Shown one piece after another: positions 8,740 through 15,957 of a stretch of DNA of 64,000 nucleotides. Both the position numbers and the translations under genes were made by a program. The notes below the pieces were generated by a model, which did not search any database, was not told where the DNA came from, and saw nothing but the letters and a program-made list of their open reading frames with translations. The stretch lies in assembly GCA_902803315.1 (NCBI GenBank), contig CADCPM010000057.1:1-64000 (forward strand). The letters run 5' to 3'. This DNA comes from an uncultured Coriobacteriaceae bacterium (GTDB lineage: Bacteria; Actinomycetota; Coriobacteriia; Coriobacteriales; Atopobiaceae). Numbering within the stretch: position 1 is the stretch's first letter; the number at the start of each line of letters is the position of its first letter.

Positions 8740-11700
8740 CTATCCCTCCCCCGACGTCAGATAGTCATACAGCTCGTCCTTAACGGGAGTGAGCAGGTCG
8801 TACTCGATCTCTACGGCAGGCTTTGGTGCCTTTCCCTCAACGGGCATCATTATCTGCTCAAACTTCCCCGTCGGCCACATCTCGCCCAGGTAGTAGAACT
8901 CCTTCGACTCCGCATCGCTCTTGTTCTTACGGACGAAGAGGAATATCCGCATCCCAATCTCATCCGCCTGACGCAGCCGCACGATGTCCTTGGAGTCCAT
9001 CTTGCGGTTGCTCTTCGAGATGGCTATCAGCCGCGACGGATTAACGAATCGGTCCTGGTACTTGGTCGTGTCGGATATGTCGTCTTCCTTCTCGTAGTTT
9101 ATGAATACTGGAAACGTATTCGTGTGCTCATCGTACTTGTATCCGCCGATGTTTTGTCCGCTTACGTTTGCCTTCCACTCAAGCAGACGACACACATCTT
9201 CGTACGTGTACTTCTGATACAGCACCAAACTCGTATGGTCGTAGTTATTCGAATAGCGCTTACCGTGAATGAAAATCCCGTACTCCACCACCTCAAGCAG
9301 CTGTCTGCGAAACTCATCGTTTGCAAGCGCCCGCTCAAACGATTCCGTTAATCGGAAGGCGCCACCCCCCTCCTCGATAAACTTGCAGAGCGCATAGGTC
9401 GTTGCCTGCCCACCCGTGAGGAACGAACCGTTAAACGTGTTCCTCACCGACATCGCAGCAACAGGCAATGAGGGCGACACGTCGTGCACGGCTTGCTCGT
9501 AATCCCCTTCCGTCGCTTGCGGTTTCTGCAGAAGCAACCTTAGCAACAACAAATCCTGCACACGCTTGCCCGACGCGAGCTTTTGCGAAACGTACTTGAG
9601 CATCTGCTCCTGCGTCTTGGTAAACGTGTTTTTGTACTCCTTTTCGTACTTGGACAAAAACGCGTGATACGAGCCAAGCGATGTGTTTCCAAACAAAAGC
9701 TGCAGGTCAATCGACCCGTTCTCGTAGAAATCCATGAGTGAAGGAATGCGACCGAGCATGTTCTTGAGTGCCGTATACTCGTTGCGGATGAATCGAATCG
9801 ATCCGAACTTCTGGTCATCCAGCAGATTGTAGATGCGCTTTTCGGACACCTCGTCAAAGTTGATGGTCGAACAACCGGGAATGATGCGGTTACCCTCCTG
9901 AATAAAGCGTCGAATATTGTCCTTGTTGTACGTGCGATCGCCCGAAAGAGCAATGGGGATTAGGTAGCTCTTCTTGTAGTTGCCAATAAAGTCGAGTACG
10001 AGCACGTACTCCTTGCCGTCATGCTTGCGCAGGCCACGACCCAGCTGCTGCACAAAGATGATTGCCGAATCGGTTGGCCGGAGCATCACGACCAGGTTCA
10101 CGGACGGTATGTCCACGCCCTCGTTAAAGATATCTCGTGTAAAGATGAACTCAATCCAATCGTCACGCTCGTCTCTGTTAGCTTCCAGTCTTTGGATGGC
10201 GTCCTCGCGCTCGGCATCCGACGACGAGCCGTCGAGCGCAACGGACTTATAGCCACGCTCGTCGAACAGCTGTGCGAGCGTGTGAGCCTCCTCGATGCTA
10301 GAACAAAACACCAGACCACGTCGCGTACTGTCCACGGTGTAACGTTCCAGCTCCTTGAGCACGTGTTCTACGCGAGCCTCGGAAGTCAGGCGTTTGAAGT
10401 CGGTAAAGTCGTCGATTTCCTCGCCGTCAATCTCCAGGTCATGAATCCCAAAGTAGTGGAACGGAGCCAGCATCTCCTCTTCCTGCGCCTTTTGCAGGGT
10501 AATTTGATAGGCGATGTTGTTGTCAAAGAAGTCGTATACGTTGAACTCGTCATTCCGGCTTGGCGTCGCCGTCATGCCAAGCATAAAGCGTGGCTCAAAG
10601 TGTTTGGCAATCTTTTGGTAGCTTCCGGCGCCTACGTGGTGCGCCTCGTCGAAGATCACATAGTCAAACGTGTGCGGGTCAAAGTCATCCAAGTGCTTGG
10701 CAAGCGACTGGATGGTGCAAAACATGTAGTCGCAGTCATCGTTTCGAGAACCGCCCGTATAGAGGCCAAGGCGTCGACTGGGATTCACGACTTTGCTAAA
10801 GCTCTCCATCGCCTCGCGGGCAATCCTCTCGCGATGAATAACGAACAAGAGCCTGCTCGGATTGACCGATGCAACATCAAATGCCGCAAGGTATGTCTTT
10901 CCCGTACCTGTGGCAGATATGAGCAACGCTCGCTTTGCTCCGTTCGCACGTAGCATCTTGAGGTTTGCGAGCGCCTCGATTTGCATCTTGTTCGGATGAA
11001 TTTGCACTTTACGTGCCGCATGCGCGCTCTTCTCGTCCAGCTCTACCGCCATGGGCGCTTGATACGTTAGCCTCGAGTCCGGGCGCTCCCAACTCTCGCG
11101 GTATGCATCAAGCCACTCGTCGTCCAGGGGCTTTGTTTTGTTGGAGTACCAAAGGCGCTCGAATTCATGCTGCGTAGCATCCCAAATGGCGCCGCGCTCG
11201 TAGGTCTTGACCAAAAGGTTCCATTCGGAATTGGCGAGAAGCGCGCCTTGCGTAAGGTTTGAGCTACCTATCACGAGCGTGCGCATGCCAGCCGAACTAA
11301 AGAGATACCCCTTCGAATGTAGAGGGCCTTCGAACACGCGAAGCTCGATGTTGGCAAAGTCCCGAAGCTTGTTTAGAGCGTCTGGGTCGTTGAACCCCAA
11401 GTAGGTACTCACCAGTACCCTGCCAGGAACGTTGCGATGTTCTAGGTCCAGCAGCGACTTCATAAGAACTGTTACGCCGTCCGTTGTGACAAACGCAACC
11501 GATATGTCAAAGCGATCGCACTTTTGAAACTCCGACTCAAGGGCAGACAGCACGTTTTCCGAGGCCGCCTTGTCGTTGTAGAGGAGGCGTGGCGCATACG
11601 GTGCCGACGGATGAGCGCCCCCATCCATAAATCCCGTTTGCAATGAGCGCAGGTAGTCCTGCTCCCGTTCGTTTGATACGACATGGATATGCTGGTCAAA

Positions 11701-11760
11701 GGCCTGGGCGTTGTATCCCAGCTCGCGATACTCCTGCTCGCGCCGCGCGTGTATTGTCAT
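8740..11760 (-). CDS. PLD nuclease - superfamily 2 helicase - DUF3427 protein
   Basis: A 1,006-residue fusion. Residues 60-190 form a phospholipase D-like nuclease domain with LHSKGYLF (H148, K150) and GSSN (165-168). Residues 255-650 form an SF2 helicase: Walker A SATGTGKT (282-289), DEAH (371-374), GMTATP, and motif VI QQLGRGLRKHDGK. The C-terminal 350 residues match the DUF3427 region (FVQQ...DFIGNYKKSYLIPIAL, then YTYEDVCRLLEW). Such proteins combine DNA unwinding and cleavage and occur in defence islands. No lesion was seen. The start follows a 188-bp spacer shared with the divergent HNH remnant. Confidence 0.88.
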   Translation of the reverse strand: MTIHARREQEYRELGYNAQAFDQHIHVVSNEREQDYLRSLQTGFMDGGAHPSAPYAPRLLYNDKAASENVLSALESEFQKCDRFDISVAFVTTDGVTVLMKSLLDLEHRNVPGRVLVSTYLGFNDPDALNKLRDFANIELRVFEGPLHSKGYLFSSAGMRTLVIGSSNLTQGALLANSEWNLLVKTYERGAIWDATQHEFERLWYSNKTKPLDDEWLDAYRESWERPDSRLTYQAPMAVELDEKSAHAARKVQIHPNKMQIEALANLKMLRANGAKRALLISATGTGKTYLAAFDVASVNPSRLLFVIHRERIAREAMESFSKVVNPSRRLGLYTGGSRNDDCDYMFCTIQSLAKHLDDFDPHTFDYVIFDEAHHVGAGSYQKIAKHFEPRFMLGMTATPSRNDEFNVYDFFDNNIAYQITLQKAQEEEMLAPFHYFGIHDLEIDGEEIDDFTDFKRLTSEARVEHVLKELERYTVDSTRRGLVFCSSIEEAHTLAQLFDERGYKSVALDGSSSDAEREDAIQRLEANRDERDDWIEFIFTRDIFNEGVDIPSVNLVVMLRPTDSAIIFVQQLGRGLRKHDGKEYVLVLDFIGNYKKSYLIPIALSGDRTYNKDNIRRFIQEGNRIIPGCSTINFDEVSEKRIYNLLDDQKFGSIRFIRNEYTALKNMLGRIPSLMDFYENGSIDLQLLFGNTSLGSYHAFLSKYEKEYKNTFTKTQEQMLKYVSQKLASGKRVQDLLLLRLLLQKPQATEGDYEQAVHDVSPSLPVAAMSVRNTFNGSFLTGGQATTYALCKFIEEGGGAFRLTESFERALANDEFRRQLLEVVEYGIFIHGKRYSNNYDHTSLVLYQKYTYEDVCRLLEWKANVSGQNIGGYKYDEHTNTFPVFINYEKEDDISDTTKYQDRFVNPSRLIAISKSNRKMDSKDIVRLRQADEIGMRIFLFVRKNKSDAESKEFYYLGEMWPTGKFEQIMMPVEGKAPKPAVEIEYDLLTPVKDELYDYLTSGEG

Positions 11761-11948
11761 GGCAGCCCCTCACGTTCGCATTGGCTACCGGCCAGGATAC
11801 TTAAAGAATGCAACGGCCTCGGCAACCGATCCACAGCCGGATCGTACGCCTCCGGGGGCGGGTGGTTGTCATATCCGCTAACCGAAACGACCGAATGCGT
11901 TGGGCTTTGGTCTAATAGCCTAGTCATAGCTCAATCGGAGGCACACGC

Positions 11949-12721
11949 ATGCCAGCACGACGCGACTGGACAAGGGATGAAGAGTTGAGGGCGTTCGCCC
12001 TCTACCTCCTGCTGCCGACGCGTCTGCATGTAAAGACCAACGCCGACGTGATCGCCCTCGCGCGCGACATCGACCGCACGCCATCTTCCGTTGCCCTAAA
12101 GCTCGGCAACATCAAGGCGTTCGACCCCATGCGCAAGGGCAAGGGCTTGTCGCACGCGAGCAAGCTCGATCAGCAGATTTGGTAGGACTACAAGGAACAA
12201 GGAGACGCGCTTACCGCACGCGCCATGGACCTTCTCTTTGAGCCTGCGAAGCGCAGGGAGAACCCCGGCATGACGCTTGAGTACATTGGCCGAGAGCTCC
12301 CCGAAGGCAAGGAGCGCAAGGTAATCGCGACGGCTCGTGCCAACCAATCCTACTTCCGCCATGAATTCTCAACAACTACGACCGCAAGTGCTGCCTTACC
12401 GGACTCGGCATCGAGCCGCTGCTCATCGCAAGCCACATCAAGCCATGGAGGGACGCCGACCCTGCCGTGGAACGACTCTCACCCGAGAACGGGCTGCTGC
12501 TCAACGCCCTGCATGACCGCGCGTTTGACCAAGGGCTTATAACCATCGACCGCGACCTGCGCGTTGTCGTCTCGCGACAGGTGCCCAGGCGCGCGAATGT
12601 CGGCATGCCGGAATACGACTACCTCTGGAGCTTTAACGGCAGGCGCATAGACGTACCAGGCCCCTTCCGTCCGCGCCGCGAGTTCATCGAATACCACAAC
12701 GACGTGGTGTTTAGGGGATGA
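11949..12721 (+). pseudogene. HNH endonuclease (COG3440-like) broken by a stop and a frameshift
   Basis: The first part (11949-12185) reads MPARRDWTRDEELRAFALYL and TPSSVALKLGNIKAFDP, then meets TAG at 12183. The frame continues with FEPAKRRENPGMTLEYIG and shifts near 12370. The next frame supplies LTGLGIEPLLIASHIKPWRD and NGLLLNALHDRAFDQGLITI, the HNH core. Joined together these make a complete predicted restriction endonuclease of about 255 residues. It has a good ribosome site (CGGAGG) and intact HNH residues, so inactivation looks recent. Confidence 0.8.
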
Positions 12722-12738
12722 AGGCGTCGTCTTTGTCG

Positions 12739-12978
12739 TTAGTGCGAGCAATGCGTAACGGCTTGGATCTCCCACCTTCCTCCGGCCGCTAAGGCGAGCC
12801 TTTCGGGCAGTCGCTTCACGGTCACGGTAAACTGGTTTCTCAACCCCTTAACACTCTCAAGGCCTTCGTCCTCATTCGCGCGGTTGTCGTCAGCAATCAT
12901 GGGATGGCCCCTCATGAGCAATGCCGCCAGCGTGGCGAGAGCCGTCACCAGCTTGATTGTCTCCGTCAACAGTTCCTT
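12739..12978 (-). pseudogene. Degenerate small-toxin module 1, chimeric
   Basis: The peptide LLTETIKLVTALATLAALLM matches the intact toxin at 14787-14906, and its leader (GATCGGGCGACGCCTCC and GGGAGGGAAGTGAAAGCC) is conserved. The start codon position (12976-12978) reads AAG instead of ATG. After about 30 codons the frame continues into a sequence similar to the other toxin type (TVKRLPERLALA...). It appears to be two modules fused by deletion. Confidence 0.55.
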
Positions 12979-13091
12979 AAGGCTTTCACTTCCCTCCCAG
13001 GAGGCGTCGCCCGATCGCGGGACTTACGCGCTTTTTACTCGTCCCAATCGAAAACCCGTTGCCCGCGGGCGGGCAACGGGTATAATGATAC

Positions 13092-13180
13092 GTGCCAGCA
13101 AAGCCCGCTTTCGGTTAACAGGTCACGGGCGGCGCCGGTTTATTACTAATGGGGACCCGGTTGCCGCCGGGTCTTCCCAT
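13092..13180 (+). ncRNA. Predicted antisense RNA of toxin module 2
   Basis: TTGCCC (13059-13064), 16 bp and a perfect TATAAT (13081-13086) form a strong promoter. The predicted RNA starts near 13092, runs about 85 nt and ends at a hairpin GACCCGG/CCGGGTC (13154-13173). It converges on the toxin gene at 13201-13332. Its first bases (CGTGCCAGCAAAGCCCGC) nearly repeat the 5' end of the predicted toxin mRNA. The -35 sits in a perfect palindrome GTTGCCCGC/GCGGGCAAC (13059-13078). Confidence 0.45.
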
Positions 13181-13200
13181 GTTTACCCAACGTCATCCTT

Positions 13201-13332
13201 TCACTCGCGCTTATGTTTCTTCCACCATCCGCAGGTCGCCAGGGCGAGCCTGGCGAGCAGTCGGATTACGGTCACCGAGTCTGCGGCCAGGGCCGCGACC
13301 GACAGTGCAACAAGAATTTCACAGATAGGCAT
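13201..13332 (-). CDS. Small hydrophobic peptide, putative type I toxin (type A)
   Basis: A 43-residue peptide starting MPICEILVALSVAALAADSV and ending with basic WWKKHKRE: one hydrophobic helix followed by a positively charged tail. This is the usual build of membrane-active type I toxins. AAAGGAGGG lies just before the ATG at 13332. The leader begins near a TAGAAT -10 (about 13391-13396) and shares its 5' sequence with the convergent RNA at 13092. Degenerate relatives lie at 15151 and in the tail of 12739. The toxin role is inferred from architecture. Confidence 0.5.
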   Translation of the reverse strand: MPICEILVALSVAALAADSVTVIRLLARLALATCGWWKKHKRE

Positions 13333-13459
13333 ATCGCCCTCCTTTCGAAGGGCGCCGCCCGCGCGCGGACTCTGCTGGCACGTGCGAGACATTCTAGCAC
13401 GACGACGAACAACACAGCTAAGCCAAACATAAGTGTGCCATATTACTTACAATTAGCCC

Positions 13460-13490
13460 TTGACTGCAGAGCCGTGGATGTGGGTATAAT
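13460..13490 (+). promoter_or_regulatory. Promoter of degenerate toxin module 3
   Basis: TTGACT (13460-13465), a 19-bp spacer and TATAAT (13485-13490), followed by GGGGTCGTCAGCGCAG. The segment closely matches the promoters at 14682 and 15734 and precedes TTCGGGCGACGCCTCG, so it once drove a convergent antisense RNA. Confidence 0.55.
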
Positions 13491-13565
13491 GGGGTCGTCA
13501 GCGCAGTCCGCTCTGGTGTTCGGGCGACGCCTCGTTTATGAGCGTGAAGGTTCTGTCCTCAAAAC

Positions 13566-13655
13566 CTATTTTTCTTCGCCCTCTTTCGCACGGCCATCGT
13601 CCGCGATTTTTGAATGGCCCCTCCTATGCAATGCCGCCAGCGTAACGATTTGCAC
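13566..13655 (-). pseudogene. Degenerate toxin remnant, module 3
   Basis: The minus strand reads IVTLAALHRRGHSKIADDGR and a short acidic tail, then stops at 13566. This is the C-terminal two thirds of the type B toxin (compare ATLAALLKRDHPTIADD at 14787-14906). The N-terminus and start are lost and the shared hairpin terminator is gone. Confidence 0.5.
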
Positions 13656-13794
13656 TTAGGAGGGACGCTCTTTGCCACAGCATTTGTGAGATCATGACGA
13701 GAGAGCCCATTGCCCACGCGCGGGCAAAGACAATGGCTATGCCATTTGGCTTACGTTTTCCCTTGTCTGCGAAGCCTAGTTAAACCAAGTATAA

Positions 13795-14589
13795 GTGTGC
13801 CGCTCGCTGACCTCCGGTATCATCGACGGCACATACGTCCGCTGTCGATCGGAGCCGCCGTTGCCCGCGTCACCGCCCTCCCCTCTCCCCAGCCCCGCCG
13901 ACCTCGTCCCCGTGCCGGACGAGCTCTTCTCGGCGACGGCCACCTCCCAGCTCCTCTTCGACATGCGAGGCATGACCGACGAGACCATGGAGGAGTTCAA
14001 CGGCCTGCACGACGCCCGCGGCAACCGAAACTGGGCCGGCTGCGTCGAGCTCGTGGCGCGCGAGGGCATAGAGCCCACCTTCATTGGATGCAAGAGCGAG
14101 GCGATGGAAGACAACCTCTTCTGCATCCGCGAGTCCATGGCGGAGATCCTGGCCTGGATGTACCGCGAGCGCCTGCTAGTCGACACCAGTACCAAGGGCA
14201 TTGCGACGCTCTGCGCACACATGGCGCACGTCAATCCCCTGGGTTGGCGACGGCCCCGCCTGTACGAGAAGGTGGTCAAGGACTTCCTCTTCGCGTCCTT
14301 CTCCGGCATGACGGGGTCGCGCCCCTGGGACGGCTCGGAGCAGGTTAATGGCGGATACATTGTGGTGCTTCCCGATGGCGAGGTGCTCTGCTACCACGCC
14401 AGCGACCGGGAGCAGTTCCGCGACTACCTGTTCCACAACACGTTCATCGAGTACGTGAGCTGCAAGAAGTACCGATGGGGCTACGTGGAGAAGAACAACC
14501 AGGGGCGCTACGTGCTGCCGCTCAACGGGGCCATCCGCTTTAACAAAATCTCCCAGCTGCGTTACGCGCGAGAGTATGGTGGAGCCTAG
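13795..14589 (+). pseudogene. HpaII-family restriction endonuclease, N-terminally truncated
   Basis: From about residue 50 the frame matches the C-terminal two thirds of HpaII-type type II endonucleases: EEFNGLHDARG, FIGCKSEAMEDNL, MAEILAWM, SRPWDGSEQVNGGYIVVLPD and GEVLCYHASDREQFRDYLF. The family is normally about 350 residues. Here the first 100-140 are replaced by a Pro/Ser-rich stretch that I do not recognise, starting at a dispersed GTGTGCC repeat. No cytosine methyltransferase is present anywhere in the window, so the host would be unprotected if the enzyme were active. Truncation is the likelier reading. It lies between two toxin modules. Confidence 0.7.
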
Positions 14590-14671
14590 CCAGTGGCCTA
14601 AAGCCAAAGCACGCCTTAAATCTCGGCAACATCAAGGCGTTCAGCCCCTGCAGTAAGCCCTTGCAGTAGGC

Positions 14672-14866
14672 CATTTTCTCCTTGACTGCGAACCTGTGGA
14701 TGTGGGTATAATGGGGTCGACGGCGCAGCCCGCGCTGGTACTCGGGCGACGCCTCGAGTTATCTTAAGAAGGCCCTAGGTTGCAGCCTAGCGGCCTTCCT
14801 CCTTCTCTTTGCTGTCGTCCGCGATCGTGGGATGGTCCCTCTTGAGCAATGCCGCCAGCGTGGCAA
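14672..14866. repeat. Direct repeat, copy 1 (second copy 15722-15918)
   Basis: About 195 bp covering promoter, antisense RNA, terminator and the C-terminal half of the toxin recurs about 1,052 bp further on with only scattered substitutions. Sequences CTTGACTGCGAAC, GTGGATGTGGGTATAA and CCTAGCGGCCTTCCTCC are shared exactly. The second copy is cut at the toxin N-terminus next to the helicase gene. This shows the array grew by duplication. Confidence 0.8.
14719..14805 (+). ncRNA. Predicted antisense RNA of toxin module 4
   Basis: TTGACT (14682-14687), 19 bp and TATAAT (14707-14712). The predicted RNA begins near 14719 and ends at the hairpin AAGGCC-CTAGG/CCTAG-c-GGCCTT (14769-14797). That hairpin contains the stop codon of the convergent toxin gene, so both transcripts share it as a two-way terminator. 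Its 5' part (GGTCGACGGCGCAGCCCGCG, then TCGGGCGACGCCTC) repeats the leader of the toxin mRNA. Confidence 0.55.
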
Positions 14867-14906
14867 TAGCCGTCACCAGCTTGATTATCTCCGTCAACAG
14901 TTCCAT
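14787..14906 (-). CDS. Small hydrophobic peptide, putative type I toxin (type B)
   Basis: A 39-residue peptide starting MELLTEIIKLVTAIATLAAL, followed by LKRDHPTIADDS and a charged KEKEEGR end. It has one hydrophobic helix and a short charged tail, close in size and order to Fst/Ldr-type toxins. GGGAGGGAGGTGAAAGCCC precedes the ATG at 14906. Its stop lies inside the hairpin at 14769-14797 shared with the antisense RNA. Three other copies in the array are degenerate, which points to repeated duplication and loss. No cognate protein antitoxin gene is present. Confidence 0.55.
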   Translation of the reverse strand: MELLTEIIKLVTAIATLAALLKRDHPTIADDSKEKEEGR

Positions 14907-15097
14907 GGGCTTTCACCTCCCTCCCGGGAGGCGTCGCCCGATCGCGGGGCTTACGCGCCGCCGACCTTGTCGAAAACTATAGCACTGCGCGTCCTGAATT
15001 TGTTGAAAATTCGTCTCGCTTTTTCATCACCAATGATGATGTAGGCCGTCGTCACCGCACCGCCACAGCCTTTACCGCATGCAATAATTATGACCAC

Positions 15098-15262
15098 AAT
15101 GGGGACCCGGTGGCTGCCGGGTCTTCCCATGTTTATCCAACGTCAACCATTCACTCGCGCTTATGTTTCTTCCACCGTCCGCAGGTCCCCATGGCGAGCC
15201 TGGCGAGCAGTCGCTTCACGGTCGCGGTCGACTGGTTTCTCAACCTCTTAGCACTCTCAACC
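15098..15262 (-). pseudogene. Degenerate type A toxin remnant with terminator, module 5
   Basis: The minus strand from about 15262 reads TATVKRLLARLAMGTCGRWK and ends KKHKRE at a stop at 15151. It matches the C-terminal half of the toxin at 13201-13332. The type A terminator hairpin (GACCCGG...CCGGGTC) follows at about 15100-15123. The start, ribosome site and antisense promoter are absent. Confidence 0.5.
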
Positions 15263-15323
15263 GATCGGCGATTGCCAATTCAGTTACGTTTGACGCCCTC
15301 GTCCATATGGGTATAATGAAGGT

Positions 15324-15410
15324 AAACGGTGAAGCCCGTCGGGATGAGCTGGGCCGCGCCGTTCTAACTTTTCGGGCCGGGATTCCGTGCGTGGGACATC
15401 TCGGCCTTAC
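15324..15410 (+). ncRNA. Predicted antisense RNA of toxin module 6
   Basis: TTGACG (15290-15295), 16 bp and TATAAT (15312-15317). The RNA would begin GGTAAACGGTGAAGCCCGTC and reach GCTGGGCCGCGCC, and both segments recur in the toxin leader. A hairpin GGCCGGGATTCC/GGGACATCTCGGCC (15375-15406) abuts the toxin stop and can end both transcripts. Confidence 0.5.
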
Positions 15411-15526
15411 TCGTCTTCCTGGTCATCTGGCCCGTCCGCCTCGGACGTGGACCTGAGCTTGAGAACTGCCACTGCGAGCAGCACGAGGGCTGTTGCGAGC
15501 TTGAGGAACTCCGTCAGTGTATCCAT
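15407..15526 (-). CDS. Small hydrophobic peptide, putative type I toxin (type C)
   Basis: A 39-residue peptide starting MDTLTEFLKLATALVLLAVA and ending with acidic GPDDQEDE. It has the same length and layout as the peptide at 14787 but differs in sequence, sharing mainly the xLTExxKLxTA pattern. GAGGAGGTGG lies 6 nt before the ATG at 15526. The leader (GGTAAGCGGTG, AGTCCCGTTCCGCTGGGCCG) repeats the 5' end of the convergent RNA at 15324. The module is complete: two promoter-like regions, ORF and central hairpin. Confidence 0.55.
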   Translation of the reverse strand: MDTLTEFLKLATALVLLAVAVLKLRSTSEADGPDDQEDE

Positions 15527-15733
15527 GGGGCACCACCTCCTCTTCGAGGCACGGCCCAGCGGAACGGGACTTACACACCGCTTACCGGACTCCCAGTGTA
15601 TCACGTCTTATCCATTTTGGAGTGTCTATTTGCTTACAAACCGCTCCCGCTCTCCTGCGCCTCGCCCCTGCTTCGATGATGCTGTACCCATCACGCTCAA
15701 CGCCGTTAGGCAGTTAGGCAGCCTATTCTCTCC

Positions 15734-15930
15734 TTGACTGCGAACCCGTGGATGTGGGTATAACGGGGTCGACGGCGCAGCCCGCGTGGCAGTTCGGGCG
15801 ACGCCTCGAAATATCGTTAGAAGGACCTAGGTTACAGCCTAGCGGCCTTCCTCCTTCTCTTTGCTGTCGTCCGCGATCGTGGGATGGTCCCTCTTGAGCA
15901 ATGCCGCCAGCGTGGCAATGGCTGTCGCCC
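15734..15930 (-). pseudogene. Truncated toxin module 7
   Basis: The promoter TTGACT-19-TATAAC (15734-15764) faces right, a hairpin lies at 15821-15849, and the toxin C-terminus (ATLAALLKRDHPTIADDS) stops at 15839. The toxin N-terminus and leader are missing. Similarity to module 4 ends at about 15920, 30-40 bp before the stop of the helicase gene. This junction probably marks where the helicase block joined the array. Confidence 0.6.
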
Positions 15931-15957
15931 ATTATGAGACACCTCATATCAAACGCT

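Noticed and set aside
13710-14348. Rightward frame of 212 codons overlapping the HpaII remnant
   Set aside because: It is out of frame with the clear HpaII similarity and is rich in Arg, His and Pro, as shadow frames here are.
12739-15930. Insertion sequence or MITE as the sole explanation of the small-module array
   Set aside because: No transposase is present, the inverted termini differ between modules, and each intact module keeps promoter, ribosome site, ORF and hairpin in working order. A mobile origin remains possible but does not explain these parts.
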